Numbered from the stretch's first letter, positions 52,218-61,191 are shown. The stretch is DNA of 64,000 nucleotides from Streptomyces sp. NBC_01485 (GCF_036227125.1 NZ_CP109435.1:7068001-7132000); one strand, 5' to 3'. Notes: a model not told the origin generated them from the sequence alone. Translations and numbers: made by a program.

Positions 52218-53225
52218 ATGGCGACTGTCCCGACCGCCCTCGCCGGGCGCCACTTCCTCAAGGAGCTGGACTTCACGGCGCAGGAGTTGCGCGGCCTGAT
52301 CGAGCTGGCCGCCGAGCTGAAGGCCGCCAAGAAGGCCGGGACCGAGACGCGGCATCTGCGCGGGAAGAACATCGCGCTGATCTTCGAGAAGACCTCGACG
52401 CGCACCCGCTGCGCGTTCGAGGTCGCCGCCGCCGACCAGGGCGCCTCGACCACGTACCTCGACCCCGTGGGCTCGCAGATCGGCCACAAGGAGTCAGTGA
52501 AGGACACCGCGCGCGTGCTCGGGCGGATGTACGACGGCATCGAGTACCGCGGCGACAGCCAGCAGAAGGTCGAGGAGCTCGCCGCGTACGCAGGGGTCCC
52601 CGTCTACAACGGTCTCACCGACGAGTGGCACCCCACCCAGATGCTGGCCGACGTGCTCACCATGACCGAGCACAGTGCCAAGCCGCTGACCGGGATCGCC
52701 TTCGCCTACCTCGGCGACGCCCGCTTCAACATGGGCAACTCCTACCTGGTCACCGGGGCGCTGCTCGGGATGGACGTCCGCATCGTCGCGCCCAAGGCGT
52801 ACTGGCCCGGTGACGAGGTCGTCTCCCGGGCGCGTGAGCTGGCCGAGGCCTCAGGCGCCACGGTCCTGCTCACCGAGGACGTCGCCGAGGGCGTGGCCGG
52901 CGCCGACTTCGTCGCCACCGACGTGTGGGTCTCCATGGGCGAGCCGAAGGAGGTCTGGGACGAGCGGATCACCGCCCTCGCCCCGTACGCCGTGACCATG
53001 GACGTCCTGCGCGCCACCGGCAACCCGGACGTCCGGTTCCTGCACTGCCTGCCTGCCTTCCACGACCTGGGCACGAAGGTCGGCCAGGACATATACGACA
53101 GCCACGGCCTCGACTCCCTGGAAGTCACCGACGAGGTCTTCGAGTCGGCGCACTCGGTCGTCTTCGACGAGGCGGAGAACCGCCTGCACACCATCAAGGC
53201 CGTACTCGTGGCAACCCTGGCCTGA
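52218..53225 (+). CDS. argF: Ornithine carbamoyltransferase
   Basis: Interconverts ornithine plus carbamoyl phosphate and citrulline. The 335-aa protein has STRTRCAFE (carbamoyl-phosphate loop), HPTQ and HCLPAFHD, all diagnostic. The downstream position after arginine deiminase suggests a catabolic role (arcB-like) in arginine breakdown; a biosynthetic role is also possible. ATG 52218 gives MATVPTALAGRHFLKELDFT. No terminator was identified. Confidence 0.95.
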   Translation: MATVPTALAGRHFLKELDFTAQELRGLIELAAELKAAKKAGTETRHLRGKNIALIFEKTSTRTRCAFEVAAADQGASTTYLDPVGSQIGHKESVKDTARVLGRMYDGIEYRGDSQQKVEELAAYAGVPVYNGLTDEWHPTQMLADVLTMTEHSAKPLTGIAFAYLGDARFNMGNSYLVTGALLGMDVRIVAPKAYWPGDEVVSRARELAEASGATVLLTEDVAEGVAGADFVATDVWVSMGEPKEVWDERITALAPYAVTMDVLRATGNPDVRFLHCLPAFHDLGTKVGQDIYDSHGLDSLEVTDEVFESAHSVVFDEAENRLHTIKAVLVATLA

Positions 53226-53251
53226 TCTGATCTGACCCGGGGTGCCGGGCG

Positions 53252-53737
53252 TCACACGTGACGCGGACGCCACTGTGGTGGAACGGCGGCCAGTCTGAAC
53301 CACACCGCCTTGCCCCGGTCCGTGGGCCGGTGCCCGCAGGACGAGCTGAGGGCGCGGATCAGCAGCAGTCCGCGCCCGTGCTCCTGCCAGGGGTCGGGCG
53401 TCTCGCCGGACGGGCGGGTGAGGTCGCCGGGCGGCACCGGGTCGGGGTCGTGCACCTCGACCTGGCAGCCCGTCGGCTGCACCTCGACCACCAGCTCTAT
53501 CGGGTCGTCCCCGGTGGTGTGCTCCACGGCGTTCGCCACCAGCTCGGCGGTGAGCAGCTCCGCGGTGTCGCTGTCCGCCGCGTGCTTCAGCTCCGCGAGC
53601 GCCGTACGGACCAGCGCACGGGCCACCGGCACGGCCGCGGCGGAGTGCGGCAGCGCGATACGCCAGGAGGCGGCGGAGTCGGAGGGGCGTTCGTGCAAGG
53701 CGAGTCCGTTCATGGCGCAGGTCCCCGTGATCGACAT
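53252..53737 (-). CDS. Anti-sigma-factor-like ATP-binding protein
   Basis: A 161-aa HATPase_c-type protein of the RsbW/SpoIIAB kind that is abundant in Streptomyces. The Bergerat motifs are LLTAELVANAVEHTTGD (N-box), VEVHDPDP (G1) and HGRGLLLIRALSS (G2). Such proteins bind and restrain sigma factors or act as serine kinases. No anti-anti-sigma gene is adjacent. It converges on argF. Confidence 0.86.
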   Translation of the reverse strand: MSITGTCAMNGLALHERPSDSAASWRIALPHSAAAVPVARALVRTALAELKHAADSDTAELLTAELVANAVEHTTGDDPIELVVEVQPTGCQVEVHDPDPVPPGDLTRPSGETPDPWQEHGRGLLLIRALSSSCGHRPTDRGKAVWFRLAAVPPQWRPRHV

Positions 53738-53946
53738 CGGTCGGTCCTGCTTTCAACTTTATGAATGGTAGCGGCGGCCTCCGGCAGAGATGCCCGGTGG
53801 GCTCCGTACGGGACCCTCGATCCCGCTATCAGCCGCTTACCCGGACCAACGGCTCCCCTCGCGCACCTGATCCCGTTGTTACCGGCTTATTGACGACCGG
53901 TGACGTGTGTGACGGGAACTCTGCGTGCGGTGACCTGACGCCGACC

Positions 53947-54768
53947 TCAGGGAACCCGTACCCCGGCGAACTCCGCCCCGGCGTCCCGCAACCGCTCGTG
54001 CAGCTCGTGGAACACCGCCGCCGAGCGGGTGCCCGGCCAGTCCTGCGGCAGCAGGCGGGCGGGCAGGCCGGGGTCGGTGTAGGGCAGGTGGCGCCAGGAG
54101 TCCAGGGCCAGGAGGTAGTCGCGGTAGGCCTCCTCCGGCGGGGTGTCCGGCCGCTGCTGCCAGGCGTGCAGGACGTGCGCGTGGCGGTCGAGGAACGTCT
54201 CGTGCTCCTTGGCGATCGCCGCCAGGTCCCACCAGCGGGCGACGGCCTCGGCGGTCGGCGCGAAACCGAGATGCTCGCCGCGGAAGAGGTCGACGTACGG
54301 GTCGAGGTGCAGCCGCCGGAGGGTGTGCCGGGTCTCGTCGTACAGTCGCGCCGGGGCGATCCACACGCCCGGAGTCGCCGTACCGAAGCCCAGACCCGCG
54401 AGCCGCGACCGCAGCACGTGCCGCTTCTGCCGCTCCGACTCCGGGACCGAGAACACCGCCAGCACCCAGCCCTCGTCCGCGGGGGTCGCCGTGGCGTAGA
54501 TGCGCCGGTCGCCGTCGTCGAGCAACTGCCGTGCCTCGTCGGAGAGTTCGTACCCGGCCGCGCCCTGCGCCGTACGGGCCGGCAGCAGCAGTCCGCGCCG
54601 CTTCAGCCGGGACACCGAGGAGCGTACGGAGGGCGCGTCGACGCCCGCTGCGGCGAGCAGCCGGATCAGCTCGGCGACGGGCACCGGGCCCGGTGCGAAG
54701 CGGCCGTACGCGCCGTAGAGCGTGACGATGAGAGACCGGGGTGCGGGCTGGTCGGACACGTTGATCAT
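53947..54768 (-). CDS. PaaX-family transcriptional regulator
   Basis: A 273-aa regulator of the PaaX family: an N-terminal winged helix (about 10-85, SLIVTLYGAYGRFA, VDAPSVRSSVSRLKRRGLL), a middle domain and a C-terminal PaaX_C domain. PaaX represses phenylacetate degradation in E. coli; no paa genes are nearby, so the target is unknown. It stands alone. Confidence 0.88.
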   Translation of the reverse strand: MINVSDQPAPRSLIVTLYGAYGRFAPGPVPVAELIRLLAAAGVDAPSVRSSVSRLKRRGLLLPARTAQGAAGYELSDEARQLLDDGDRRIYATATPADEGWVLAVFSVPESERQKRHVLRSRLAGLGFGTATPGVWIAPARLYDETRHTLRRLHLDPYVDLFRGEHLGFAPTAEAVARWWDLAAIAKEHETFLDRHAHVLHAWQQRPDTPPEEAYRDYLLALDSWRHLPYTDPGLPARLLPQDWPGTRSAAVFHELHERLRDAGAEFAGVRVP

Positions 54769-55033
54769 CTTAGTTCTTCGGTATTACTGCTGGTCACCAT
54801 TGGTGCAACCGTCTGTGCGATCGATGTCGGTGGGGTCGGCCGTCCGGTCGGCCCGCATGGGTAGACCATGCGCTCGGGCCGGGGGCATCGCCAGCGGGCG
54901 GCCGAAAGCGTGACAGCTCCAGGACACGGTTCGTCGACGACGGGCGCGGACTCGCCACCGAAGGAGTGACGATCACCGCTGCGAGCGCGCCAGCCCGGTA
55001 CCAGTGGAGGCCCCCACAACAGGAGGTTCTTCC

Positions 55034-55504
55034 ATGTCCAGGTCCATGCCTACGTCCACGTCCACGTCCACGTTCTTGCGCCCCGCTCTGTCCGTGGCCG
55101 CCGGTGCCGCCCTGCTTCTGCTGGCCGCCCCGGCGGTCACCGCCACCGCCGTTGCCGTCCCGTCGGAGTCCGTCACCGTCGACCCGGTGGGCCGTATCGC
55201 CGCCGACGGCACCGTGACGCTCTCGGGCACCTACCGCTGCACCGGCAACACGGGTCCCGTTCTCGTCAGCTCCTCCGTCGGCCAGAAGTCCGACGACGTC
55301 CGGCACGGCATCGGCGGCACCCGTGCCGTGTGTGACGGAGCCGAGCATGCCTGGGTGAACACCGGCAAGGCCACCCCGGACGACCTCGACCCCGGTGCGG
55401 CCCACGTCGAGGCCACGCTGATGGAACTCCGCCCCGAGGGCGGCCTGCCCCTGCCCCGCTTCCACGCGGCTCAGGAGCGGGACATCACCCTGACGGAAGG
55501 CTGA
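55034..55504 (+). CDS. Secreted DUF6299-type protein
   Basis: A 156-aa exported protein. The signal peptide has a basic/Thr-Ser N-terminus, a hydrophobic core (LSVAAGAALLLLAAPAV) and likely cleavage after an Ala-x-Ala site near residue 41. The mature part is beta-rich (VTLSGTYRCTG, VLVSSSVGQKSD) with two Cys that may form a disulfide. This resembles the Streptomyces DUF6299 proteins, from memory. A perfect AGGAGG lies seven bases before the ATG. Function unknown. Confidence 0.82.
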   Translation: MSRSMPTSTSTSTFLRPALSVAAGAALLLLAAPAVTATAVAVPSESVTVDPVGRIAADGTVTLSGTYRCTGNTGPVLVSSSVGQKSDDVRHGIGGTRAVCDGAEHAWVNTGKATPDDLDPGAAHVEATLMELRPEGGLPLPRFHAAQERDITLTEG

Positions 55505-55548
55505 GCGGCGGGCTCGTGAGGAGGGGTTGAGGGGAGAGGAGGGGTTGA

Positions 55549-55577
55549 GGGGAAGGGAATCAGGTGTTCCCCTCCCC
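55549..55577. terminator. Hairpin between the secreted protein and modC
   Basis: An 11-nt stem with one mismatch (55549-55559 with 55567-55577) around a 7-nt loop, between two convergent genes. GAGGAGGGGTTGAGGGGA is partly repeated just before it. Confidence 0.6.
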
Positions 55578-55632
55578 GTAGGAGAGTTCGGGGTGATCCG
55601 GTGATCCGGCTCTTCGGAGGCGGCGTCGACCG

Positions 55633-56757
55633 TCAGGCCGGGTAGGCGTGGGTCTGGGTTGCCTTGACCGTGGCCCAGACGGGGGTGCCGGGGTGCAGGC
55701 CGAGTTCGGCGGCGGCGACGGTGGTGAGGTCGGCGGCGAGGGGGAGTTCGCCGGTGAGGTCGGCGCGGATGCGGTCGCCGTGGGTCTCCAGGCCGGCCAC
55801 CTCGCAGTGCCAGAGGTTGCGGGCGCTGGTACCGGTGGGGCGGTCGCGGTACAGGGTCACCGCGGCCGGCGGGAAGGTGACGAAGACCGGCCCGGTGAGG
55901 ATCTCGGTGGTGGTGATCGCGGGCCCGGTGTCGAGTCGTACGGTGTGGCCGTCGGCGCGTCCCTGGTAGAGGTTGAGGCCGACGAGGTGGGCGATGTAGT
56001 CGGTGCGCGGGTGGCGGGCGATGTCGCCCGGGGTGCCCTCCTGCACCACGTGGCCGTCCTCGATGACGACCAGACGGTCGGCCAGGACCATGGCGTCCAG
56101 CGGGTCGTGCGTGACGAGGACCGCTACCGCCTCGAAGTCGGCCAGATGGCGGCGGAGTTGGGCGCGGACATCGAGACGGGTGCGGGCGTCGAGCGCGGCG
56201 AGGGGCTCGTCGAGGAGCAGCAGCCGGGGGTTCGTGGCCAGGGCGCGGGCGAGGGCGACGCGCTGGGCCTGGCCGCCGGAGAGGCGGCGCGGCTTGGCCC
56301 CGGCGTGCTCGGCGAGACCCATCCGCTCCAGCCACTCGGCGGCCTGCGCGCGGGCCGCCGCCTTGCCGACGCCGTGGCAGCGCGGGCCGAAGGCCACGTT
56401 GTCCAGGGCGGTGAGGTGGGGGAAGAGGAGGTAGTCCTGGAAGACGACGCCGACCGGGCGGGACTCGGGCGGCGTGCGCTCCAACGAGTCGCCGTCGAGC
56501 CGTAGATGACCGTCCGTGAGGGGGACGAGACCGGCCAGCGCGCGCAGGGCGGTGGTCTTGCCGGCGCCGTTCGGGCCGAGCAGGGCGACCACGTCACCGG
56601 GAGCGGCCGTCAGGGTGACGTCGAGGCGGAAGCGGTCCCGGTCGACCACGAGACGGGCGTCCAGTCCTTCATCACCGCCACCGCCACCGCCACCGCCACC
56701 GCCAGAACCGGTGCCGGTGTCGTGTGCGGTCTGTGCGGTCTTCTCCGCGTCGGTCAT
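55633..56757 (-). CDS. modC: Molybdate ABC transporter ATP-binding protein
   Basis: A 374-aa ATPase. Walker A is GPNGAGKTTA, the Q-loop is in FQDYLLFPHL, the signature is LSGGQAQRVALARAL, and Walker B is LLLLDEPLAAL. A C-terminal TOBE/MOP-like domain (about 285-370) fits molybdate transporters. The N-terminus has a run of ten glycines coded by CCACCG repeats (56668-56700). The ATG overlaps the modB stop (ATGA). It powers molybdate uptake with ModA and ModB. Confidence 0.9.
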   Translation of the reverse strand: MTDAEKTAQTAHDTGTGSGGGGGGGGGGDEGLDARLVVDRDRFRLDVTLTAAPGDVVALLGPNGAGKTTALRALAGLVPLTDGHLRLDGDSLERTPPESRPVGVVFQDYLLFPHLTALDNVAFGPRCHGVGKAAARAQAAEWLERMGLAEHAGAKPRRLSGGQAQRVALARALATNPRLLLLDEPLAALDARTRLDVRAQLRRHLADFEAVAVLVTHDPLDAMVLADRLVVIEDGHVVQEGTPGDIARHPRTDYIAHLVGLNLYQGRADGHTVRLDTGPAITTTEILTGPVFVTFPPAAVTLYRDRPTGTSARNLWHCEVAGLETHGDRIRADLTGELPLAADLTTVAAAELGLHPGTPVWATVKATQTHAYPA

Positions 56758-57626
56758 GAGGCGGTCATCCAGCGGTCGCGCAGGCCCGCGAGGACCGCGA
56801 TCGAGACGGCCAGCAGGACCAGGCTGAGGGCGATCGCCGCCTCCGGGTCGCTCTGCAGGGCCAGGTAGACGGCGAGCGGCATGGTCTGGGTGCGGCCGGG
56901 GAAGTTGCCCGCGAACGTGATCGTCGCGCCGAACTCGCCCAGCGCCCGCGCCCAGGCGAGGACCGCGCCGGCCGCGACCCCGGGAGCGATCAGCGGCAGC
57001 GTGACCCGGCGGAACGCGGTGAACCGGGAGGCGCCGAGGGTGGTCGCGGCCTCCTCGTAGCGCGGGTCGGCGGCCCGTAGCGTGCCCTCGACGCTGATGA
57101 CGAGGAACGGCATGGCGACGAACGCCTCGGCGATCACGACCCCGGCGGTCGTGAAGGGCAGGGTGATCCCGAACCAGGCGTCCAGCCACTTCCCGACGAC
57201 GCCGTTGCGGCCGAGCGCCATCAGCAGCGCCACACCCCCGACCACCGGCGGAAGCACCAACGGCAGGGTGACCAGGGCGCGCAGCAGTCCGCGGCCGCGG
57301 AACTCCACCCGGGCCAGCAGCCAGGCCAGCGGCACCCCGAGCACCAGGCTCACCGCGGTGGCCGCCGTCGCGCAGAGCAGGGACAGCCGCAGCGCCTGCC
57401 ACACGGCCGGGCTGGTCAACTGGTCCGGCAGGGTGGACCAGTTGGTCCGCACGAGCAGCGCGACCAACGGCAGGACCAGGAACGCCAGACCGACGAGCGC
57501 GGGCAGCAGCAACGGCAGCGGAACGGGGCTGCGCCGACGCCGGAGGGCCGCCGCCCGCCCCCGCCGGCGCCGCGGTCCGCCCGTCAGGGTGTCGGACGCG
57601 GCGCCGGACTCGTCGACCGGAATCAC
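56754..57626 (-). CDS. modB: Molybdate ABC transporter permease
   Basis: A 290-aa inner-membrane permease with about six helices after a basic Arg-rich N-terminus and the conserved permease loop EEAATTLGASRFTAFRRVTLPL (EAA motif). GEFGATITFAGN matches the ModB/CysT group. The GTG start overlaps the modA stop, and its stop overlaps modC, so the three genes are one coupled operon. Confidence 0.9.
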   Translation of the reverse strand: MIPVDESGAASDTLTGGPRRRRGRAAALRRRRSPVPLPLLLPALVGLAFLVLPLVALLVRTNWSTLPDQLTSPAVWQALRLSLLCATAATAVSLVLGVPLAWLLARVEFRGRGLLRALVTLPLVLPPVVGGVALLMALGRNGVVGKWLDAWFGITLPFTTAGVVIAEAFVAMPFLVISVEGTLRAADPRYEEAATTLGASRFTAFRRVTLPLIAPGVAAGAVLAWARALGEFGATITFAGNFPGRTQTMPLAVYLALQSDPEAAIALSLVLLAVSIAVLAGLRDRWMTAS

Positions 57627-58471
57627 GGCTGGAGGAACCCGGCCTTGGTCAGGACCTTCTGGCCCTCGGCGGACTGCACCAGCGCGATGAACGCCTTGGC
57701 GGTGTCGGTGTTCTTCGCGTCCTTGAGCTGGACGATCGGGTAGTCGTTGATGACGTTGGCCGACTCGGGGAACTCCACGCCCTCCACCTTGTCACCCGCG
57801 GCGTTCACATCGGTCTTGTAGACGACCGCCGCGTCGGCCTCCTTCAGCTCGACCTTCGTCAGGGCGGACTTGACGTCCTGCTCGTACGACACAGGGGTGA
57901 GCTTCAGCTTGCCGGCGTCCAGCGCCTTCTGGGCGGCGGCGCCGCACGGCACCGTCTTGTCGCACAGCACCACCTTCAGGCCCGACTTCGTGAGGTCCTT
58001 GAGGGACGTGATCTTGTCGGGGTTGCCGGGCAGGGTGGCGATCTCGAGCTGGTTGCGGACGAAGGTGGCGGGTGTCCCCGCGGCGTCCCCCGCGTCCGTG
58101 ACGATCTTCATCGTCTTGGGGCTGGCGGAGGCGAACACGTCCGCCGGGGCGCCGCCGGTGATGCTCGCGGCGAGGCTGTCGCTGCCGCCGAAGCTGAAGG
58201 TGACCTTCGTGCCGGGGTGCGCCTTCTCGAACTCCTTGCCCAGCGCCGTGAAGCTCTCCTTCAGCGAGGCCGCCGCGAACACGGTGACCGTGCCGGACAG
58301 CTTGGGGGAGGCGGACGCGGAGGCGTCGGAGGAGCCGGACGCGTCGGACTTGGCCGACGAGGAGTCGTCGGAGGAGGAGCAGGCGCTCAGGGCCAGCAGT
58401 GCGGCGGCGCTCACACCGGTCACCTGCAGCATCGTGCGGGTGCGGCGGGTCCGGCGCACGGAACGGGTCAT
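57623..58471 (-). CDS. modA: Molybdate-binding lipoprotein
   Basis: A 282-aa extracellular solute-binding protein. A signal peptide with basic N-terminus (MTRSVRRTRRTRTML) ends in the lipobox LSAC with the lipidated Cys31, followed by a Ser/Ala/Asp-rich linker. The ModA fold begins VTVFAAASLKESF and includes the oxyanion-binding SGGSD-like FGGSDSLAA. Start ATG 58471 lies after AGAAGGAG. It is first in modABC. Confidence 0.93.
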   Translation of the reverse strand: MTRSVRRTRRTRTMLQVTGVSAAALLALSACSSSDDSSSAKSDASGSSDASASASPKLSGTVTVFAAASLKESFTALGKEFEKAHPGTKVTFSFGGSDSLAASITGGAPADVFASASPKTMKIVTDAGDAAGTPATFVRNQLEIATLPGNPDKITSLKDLTKSGLKVVLCDKTVPCGAAAQKALDAGKLKLTPVSYEQDVKSALTKVELKEADAAVVYKTDVNAAGDKVEGVEFPESANVINDYPIVQLKDAKNTDTAKAFIALVQSAEGQKVLTKAGFLQP

Positions 58472-58629
58472 CACGGATCTACTCCTTCTCAGGGACTCTT
58501 CCAGGGGCTTTCGGGTCTTTCGGCTCCTTCGACGACGACCGCGAGCGCCACTCCGAGCATACTGCCGCAAATGCGAGGTGTTAGTACCTTGTCGCATCGC
58601 ATGAGCTGGGCTATCGATTGCGGCGGGTG

Positions 58630-58649
58630 GTATATGCGTTTGTACATAC
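58630..58649. promoter_or_regulatory. Imperfect dyad in the modA / molybdopterin-protein gap
   Basis: GTATATGCGTTTGTACATAC is a weak 20-bp dyad (6 of 10 pairs) in an AT-rich patch between divergent modA and the gene at 58688. It could be the target of the MerR-TOBE regulator or an RNA-polymerase element. Confidence 0.3.
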
Positions 58650-58687
58650 GGCCCGCTCGGGTACCGTCTTCCGGGAGGTGGTAGCCC

Positions 58688-59170
58688 GTGAGTCAGTCCC
58701 TCGCAACCGCCGGTACGGCCGCCGTTCCGATGCCGGAAGTCGTGCTCGCCGGTGACCTGGCCCGGCCGTGCCGGCTGACCGTGGCCGACCTGCTGGCCTG
58801 GCCCCAGCAGCGGGCGGAGGTCAGCTTCAAATGTGACACCAGCGGCGTCCAGTGTCACAGTTTCACCGGACCGCTCCTGCACGACGTGCTGTCGGCGGCC
58901 GAGCCCGGCTTCGACCCCGCCCGCCGCAAGGACCGGCTCCGCTTCCTCATCGCCGTGACCGGGGCGGACGGCCATCACGCCCTGCTGTCGTGGGCGGAGA
59001 TCGACCCCGACTTCGGACACGCTCCCGTGCTCCTCGCGGTCACCATCGACGACACCCCGCTCGACCGGGCCGGCCCCCAACTCGTCCTGCCACAGGACCG
59101 TTGCGGCGCCCGGCACATCAGCGGGATCAACACGATCCGCGTGGACGGCGACTACCCCGCGTGGACGTGA
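58688..59170 (+). CDS. Molybdopterin-binding oxidoreductase-domain protein
   Basis: A 160-aa protein with a single oxidoreductase molybdopterin-binding domain, as in sulfite oxidase relatives (FKCDTSGVQCHSFTGPLL, HHALLSWAEIDPDF, DRCGARHISGINTIRVDG). It has no Tat signal and no haem domain, and it is short for a complete enzyme, so it may bind cofactor or be a subunit. Its place opposite modABC and beside the MerR-TOBE regulator links it to molybdenum use. The start is GTG 58688. Confidence 0.8.
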   Translation: MSQSLATAGTAAVPMPEVVLAGDLARPCRLTVADLLAWPQQRAEVSFKCDTSGVQCHSFTGPLLHDVLSAAEPGFDPARRKDRLRFLIAVTGADGHHALLSWAEIDPDFGHAPVLLAVTIDDTPLDRAGPQLVLPQDRCGARHISGINTIRVDGDYPAWT

Positions 59171-59267
59171 TCCGGGCCGTGACGCCGTCGACCGTGCCCT
59201 GCGCGGCGGGCGGTTGACGGGCTGCGCGGGCGACGTCCGGTACCCGCAGCCGGCCCCCGCCGACCAC

Positions 59268-59293
59268 CCGTGGCGCGCCACGCCGCGCCACGG
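59268..59293. terminator. Hairpin between the molybdopterin gene and the regulator
   Basis: A perfect 10-bp stem (59268-59277 with 59284-59293) around a 6-nt loop in the 135-bp convergent gap. Confidence 0.75.
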
Positions 59294-59305
59294 CGTCCGG
59301 CGCGT

Positions 59306-59701
59306 TCAGACGCGGTCGATGTGCACGTTCGTCGACTTCACCCGGGCGGTGGCCTCCATCCCGACCTCCAGGCCGAGTTCCTCCACCGCCTCCCGGGTCA
59401 GCAGCGACACCAACCGGTGCGGACCCGCCTGGATCTCCACCTGGGCCGCCACGTCACCGAGCTTGATCGCGGTGACGATCCCCGGGAACGCGTTACGGAC
59501 GGAGGTGTGGGAGACGTCCTCCTCACCGCTCCCGGCCTTGGCCAGCTCGACGGAGAACGCGGCGAGATCCGTCCCGTCGACGACCCGCCGCCCGCCCTCG
59601 TCGCGATGGGTCACCACCCGCCCCGCGTCCGCCCACCGCCGCGCGGTGTCCGGACTCACCCCGAGCAACCGGGCCGCCTGACCGATCGTGTAAGACTGCA
59701 T
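59306..59701 (-). CDS. MerR-type HTH/TOBE molybdate-responsive regulator
   Basis: A 131-aa fusion of a MerR-like helix-turn-helix (about 1-50: YTIGQAARLLGVSPDTARRW) and a C-terminal TOBE/MOP molybdate-binding domain (about 65-128: NAFPGIVTAIKLGDVAAQVE). This is a short ModE alternative common in actinobacteria. It probably represses modABC when molybdate is abundant, by analogy with ModE. It lies next to, but transcribed apart from, the mod operon. Confidence 0.88.
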   Translation of the reverse strand: MQSYTIGQAARLLGVSPDTARRWADAGRVVTHRDEGGRRVVDGTDLAAFSVELAKAGSGEEDVSHTSVRNAFPGIVTAIKLGDVAAQVEIQAGPHRLVSLLTREAVEELGLEVGMEATARVKSTNVHIDRV

Positions 59702-59784
59702 GCCCGCCAAGATATGCCAGGCCACGGCCGCCCCCGCCGTAAGCCCTGCGCACCGCCGGTGAGCACCGCGCACCGCCCGTGGGC

Positions 59785-60369
59785 TCAGTGGGCCGTCGGC
59801 AGCGGGGCGGCGGACACCTGGGCGAGCACATGGTCGACCAGGCTCAGCAGTACGTCACGGCAGGCGCCGCGTTCACGGGCGTCGAACATGACCATCGGGG
59901 ACGTCGGGGGGAGCGCGAGAGCGCCGCGGATCTGTTCGACGCCGTAGTCCGGCCGGCCCTCGAAGCGGTTGACGGCCACGACGAACGGGATGCCGCGTTT
60001 CTCGAAGAAGTCGATGGCCGCGAAGCTCGACTCCAGGCGCCAGGTGTCCACCAGCACCACCCCGCCGAGGGCCCCGACCGCCAGGTCGTTCCACATGAAC
60101 CAGAAGCGCTGCTGGCCGGGTGTGCCGAACAGGTAGAGCACCAGGTCGGGGGTGAGCGTGATGCGGCCGAAGTCCAGGGCGACCGTGGTGGTCGTCTTGG
60201 CTTCGACGCCGACCACGTCGTCCACCCCGACCCCCGCGGCGGTCAGCCGTTCCTCCGTATGCAGCGGAGTGATCTCGCTGATGGCGGCGACCATGGTGGT
60301 CTTGCCGACGCCGAAACCGCCGGAGATCAGGATCTTTACAGCCTCGGGGGCGTTGTCAGAGCCGGGCAA
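59785..60369 (-). CDS. cvnD: Conservon GTPase CvnD
   Basis: A 194-aa Ras-like small GTPase of the Streptomyces conservons. It has the P-loop GGFGVGKTT, DFGRITL (switch region), LYLFGTPGQQRFW (G3) and AVNRFEG (G4, in place of NKxD). Conservons (CvnA-D) form membrane complexes that resemble eukaryotic G-protein systems and affect morphology and antibiotics. The ATG lies 14 bp inside the cvnC end. Confidence 0.93.
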   Translation of the reverse strand: MPGSDNAPEAVKILISGGFGVGKTTMVAAISEITPLHTEERLTAAGVGVDDVVGVEAKTTTTVALDFGRITLTPDLVLYLFGTPGQQRFWFMWNDLAVGALGGVVLVDTWRLESSFAAIDFFEKRGIPFVVAVNRFEGRPDYGVEQIRGALALPPTSPMVMFDARERGACRDVLLSLVDHVLAQVSAAPLPTAH

Positions 60370-60745
60370 GGCCGTTCCTCACTTTCTGCAACAGGGCGAT
60401 CTGTGGGCTTGCGGCCACGTGGATGGGCGGGCGGGCGAGGATCCTGCCCAGCTCCAGCAGGTCCGAGAGCAGGATGGTCGTCACGGAGACCGGCAGGTCC
60501 AGATAGGCGGAGATCTCGGCGACGGCCAGCGGCTGCGCACACATGCGCAGGATGCGCAGGTGCTCGGGCTGCAGGCGCTGGCCGACGGACGGCAGCGGCA
60601 GGTCGACCGTGCTCACCAGCGTGATGAGCGTGAAGACGTCCCGGCTGGGCTCGGTACGGCCGCCGGTCAGCGTGAACGCCCTTACCATCCTCCAGTGCGC
60701 GGCCCCCTCGGGCTGAGCCCAGGACTCCTGGGGGCCGTCGTTCAC
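60356..60745 (-). CDS. cvnC: Conservon protein CvnC (DUF742)
   Basis: A 129-aa DUF742 protein with a winged-helix-like core: MVRAFTLTGGRTEPSRDVFT near the start, LQPEHLRILRMCAQPLAVAE, and the C-terminal LLQKVRNGLARL. It links the roadblock protein and GTPase in the Cvn complex. The GTG start overlaps the cvnB stop (GTGA), and the stop lies inside cvnD. Confidence 0.92.
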   Translation of the reverse strand: MNDGPQESWAQPEGAAHWRMVRAFTLTGGRTEPSRDVFTLITLVSTVDLPLPSVGQRLQPEHLRILRMCAQPLAVAEISAYLDLPVSVTTILLSDLLELGRILARPPIHVAASPQIALLQKVRNGLARL

Positions 60746-61191
60746 TGCTGGAAACCGCGCACGCCGGGCGGGGGCGAGAGTTCGGCCCGGGGAGCCGCGC
60801 TGAGGTGTTCCCCGACCTTCTTCACCAGCATGTTCATCTCGAACGCCACCACGCCGACGTCCGCCTGCGACTCCGTCAGCACGGCGAGGTGCGCGCCCGC
60901 GCCGGCCGACGTGAGGATGAGGAAGCCCCGCCGCATCTCGAGCAGCGACTGGACGACCGACCCGCCGTCGAAGTCGACGCACACGCCCCGGCCCAGGCTC
61001 ATCAGCCCCGACACGGTCGCGGCCAGCCGCTCGGCCTCGGGCCTGGGGAAGGCCGCGGACTTGCTGACCACCAGCCCGTCCTCGGACACCACGACGGCGA
61101 ACCGCACACCGGTCACCTGCTGTACGAGGCCGGTCAGCAGGAAGTCGAGGTTGTTGGAGGTGGCGGGGGAGCGGTGCGGGTGAACGGTCAT
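60742..61191 (-). CDS. cvnB: Conservon roadblock/LC7 protein CvnB
   Basis: A 149-aa roadblock/LC7-domain protein (LDFLLTGLVQQVTGVRFAVV, then VSEDGLVVSKS and GRGVCVDFDGGSVVQ). In conservons it is thought to act with the CvnD GTPase. The ATG overlaps the cvnA stop (ATGA). The C-terminus is Pro-rich. Confidence 0.93.
   Translation of the reverse strand: MTVHPHRSPATSNNLDFLLTGLVQQVTGVRFAVVVSEDGLVVSKSAAFPRPEAERLAATVSGLMSLGRGVCVDFDGGSVVQSLLEMRRGFLILTSAGAGAHLAVLTESQADVGVVAFEMNMLVKKVGEHLSAAPRAELSPPPGVRGFQQ

Noticed and set aside
55633..57402. A 589-aa frame joining modC with sequence upstream
   Set aside because: Only the part from ATG 56757 matches ModC. The rest is a shadow of modB in another frame.
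57623..59281. A 552-aa frame extending modA upstream
   Set aside because: The signal peptide and lipobox show that ModA starts at 58471. The extension crosses the divergent molybdopterin gene.
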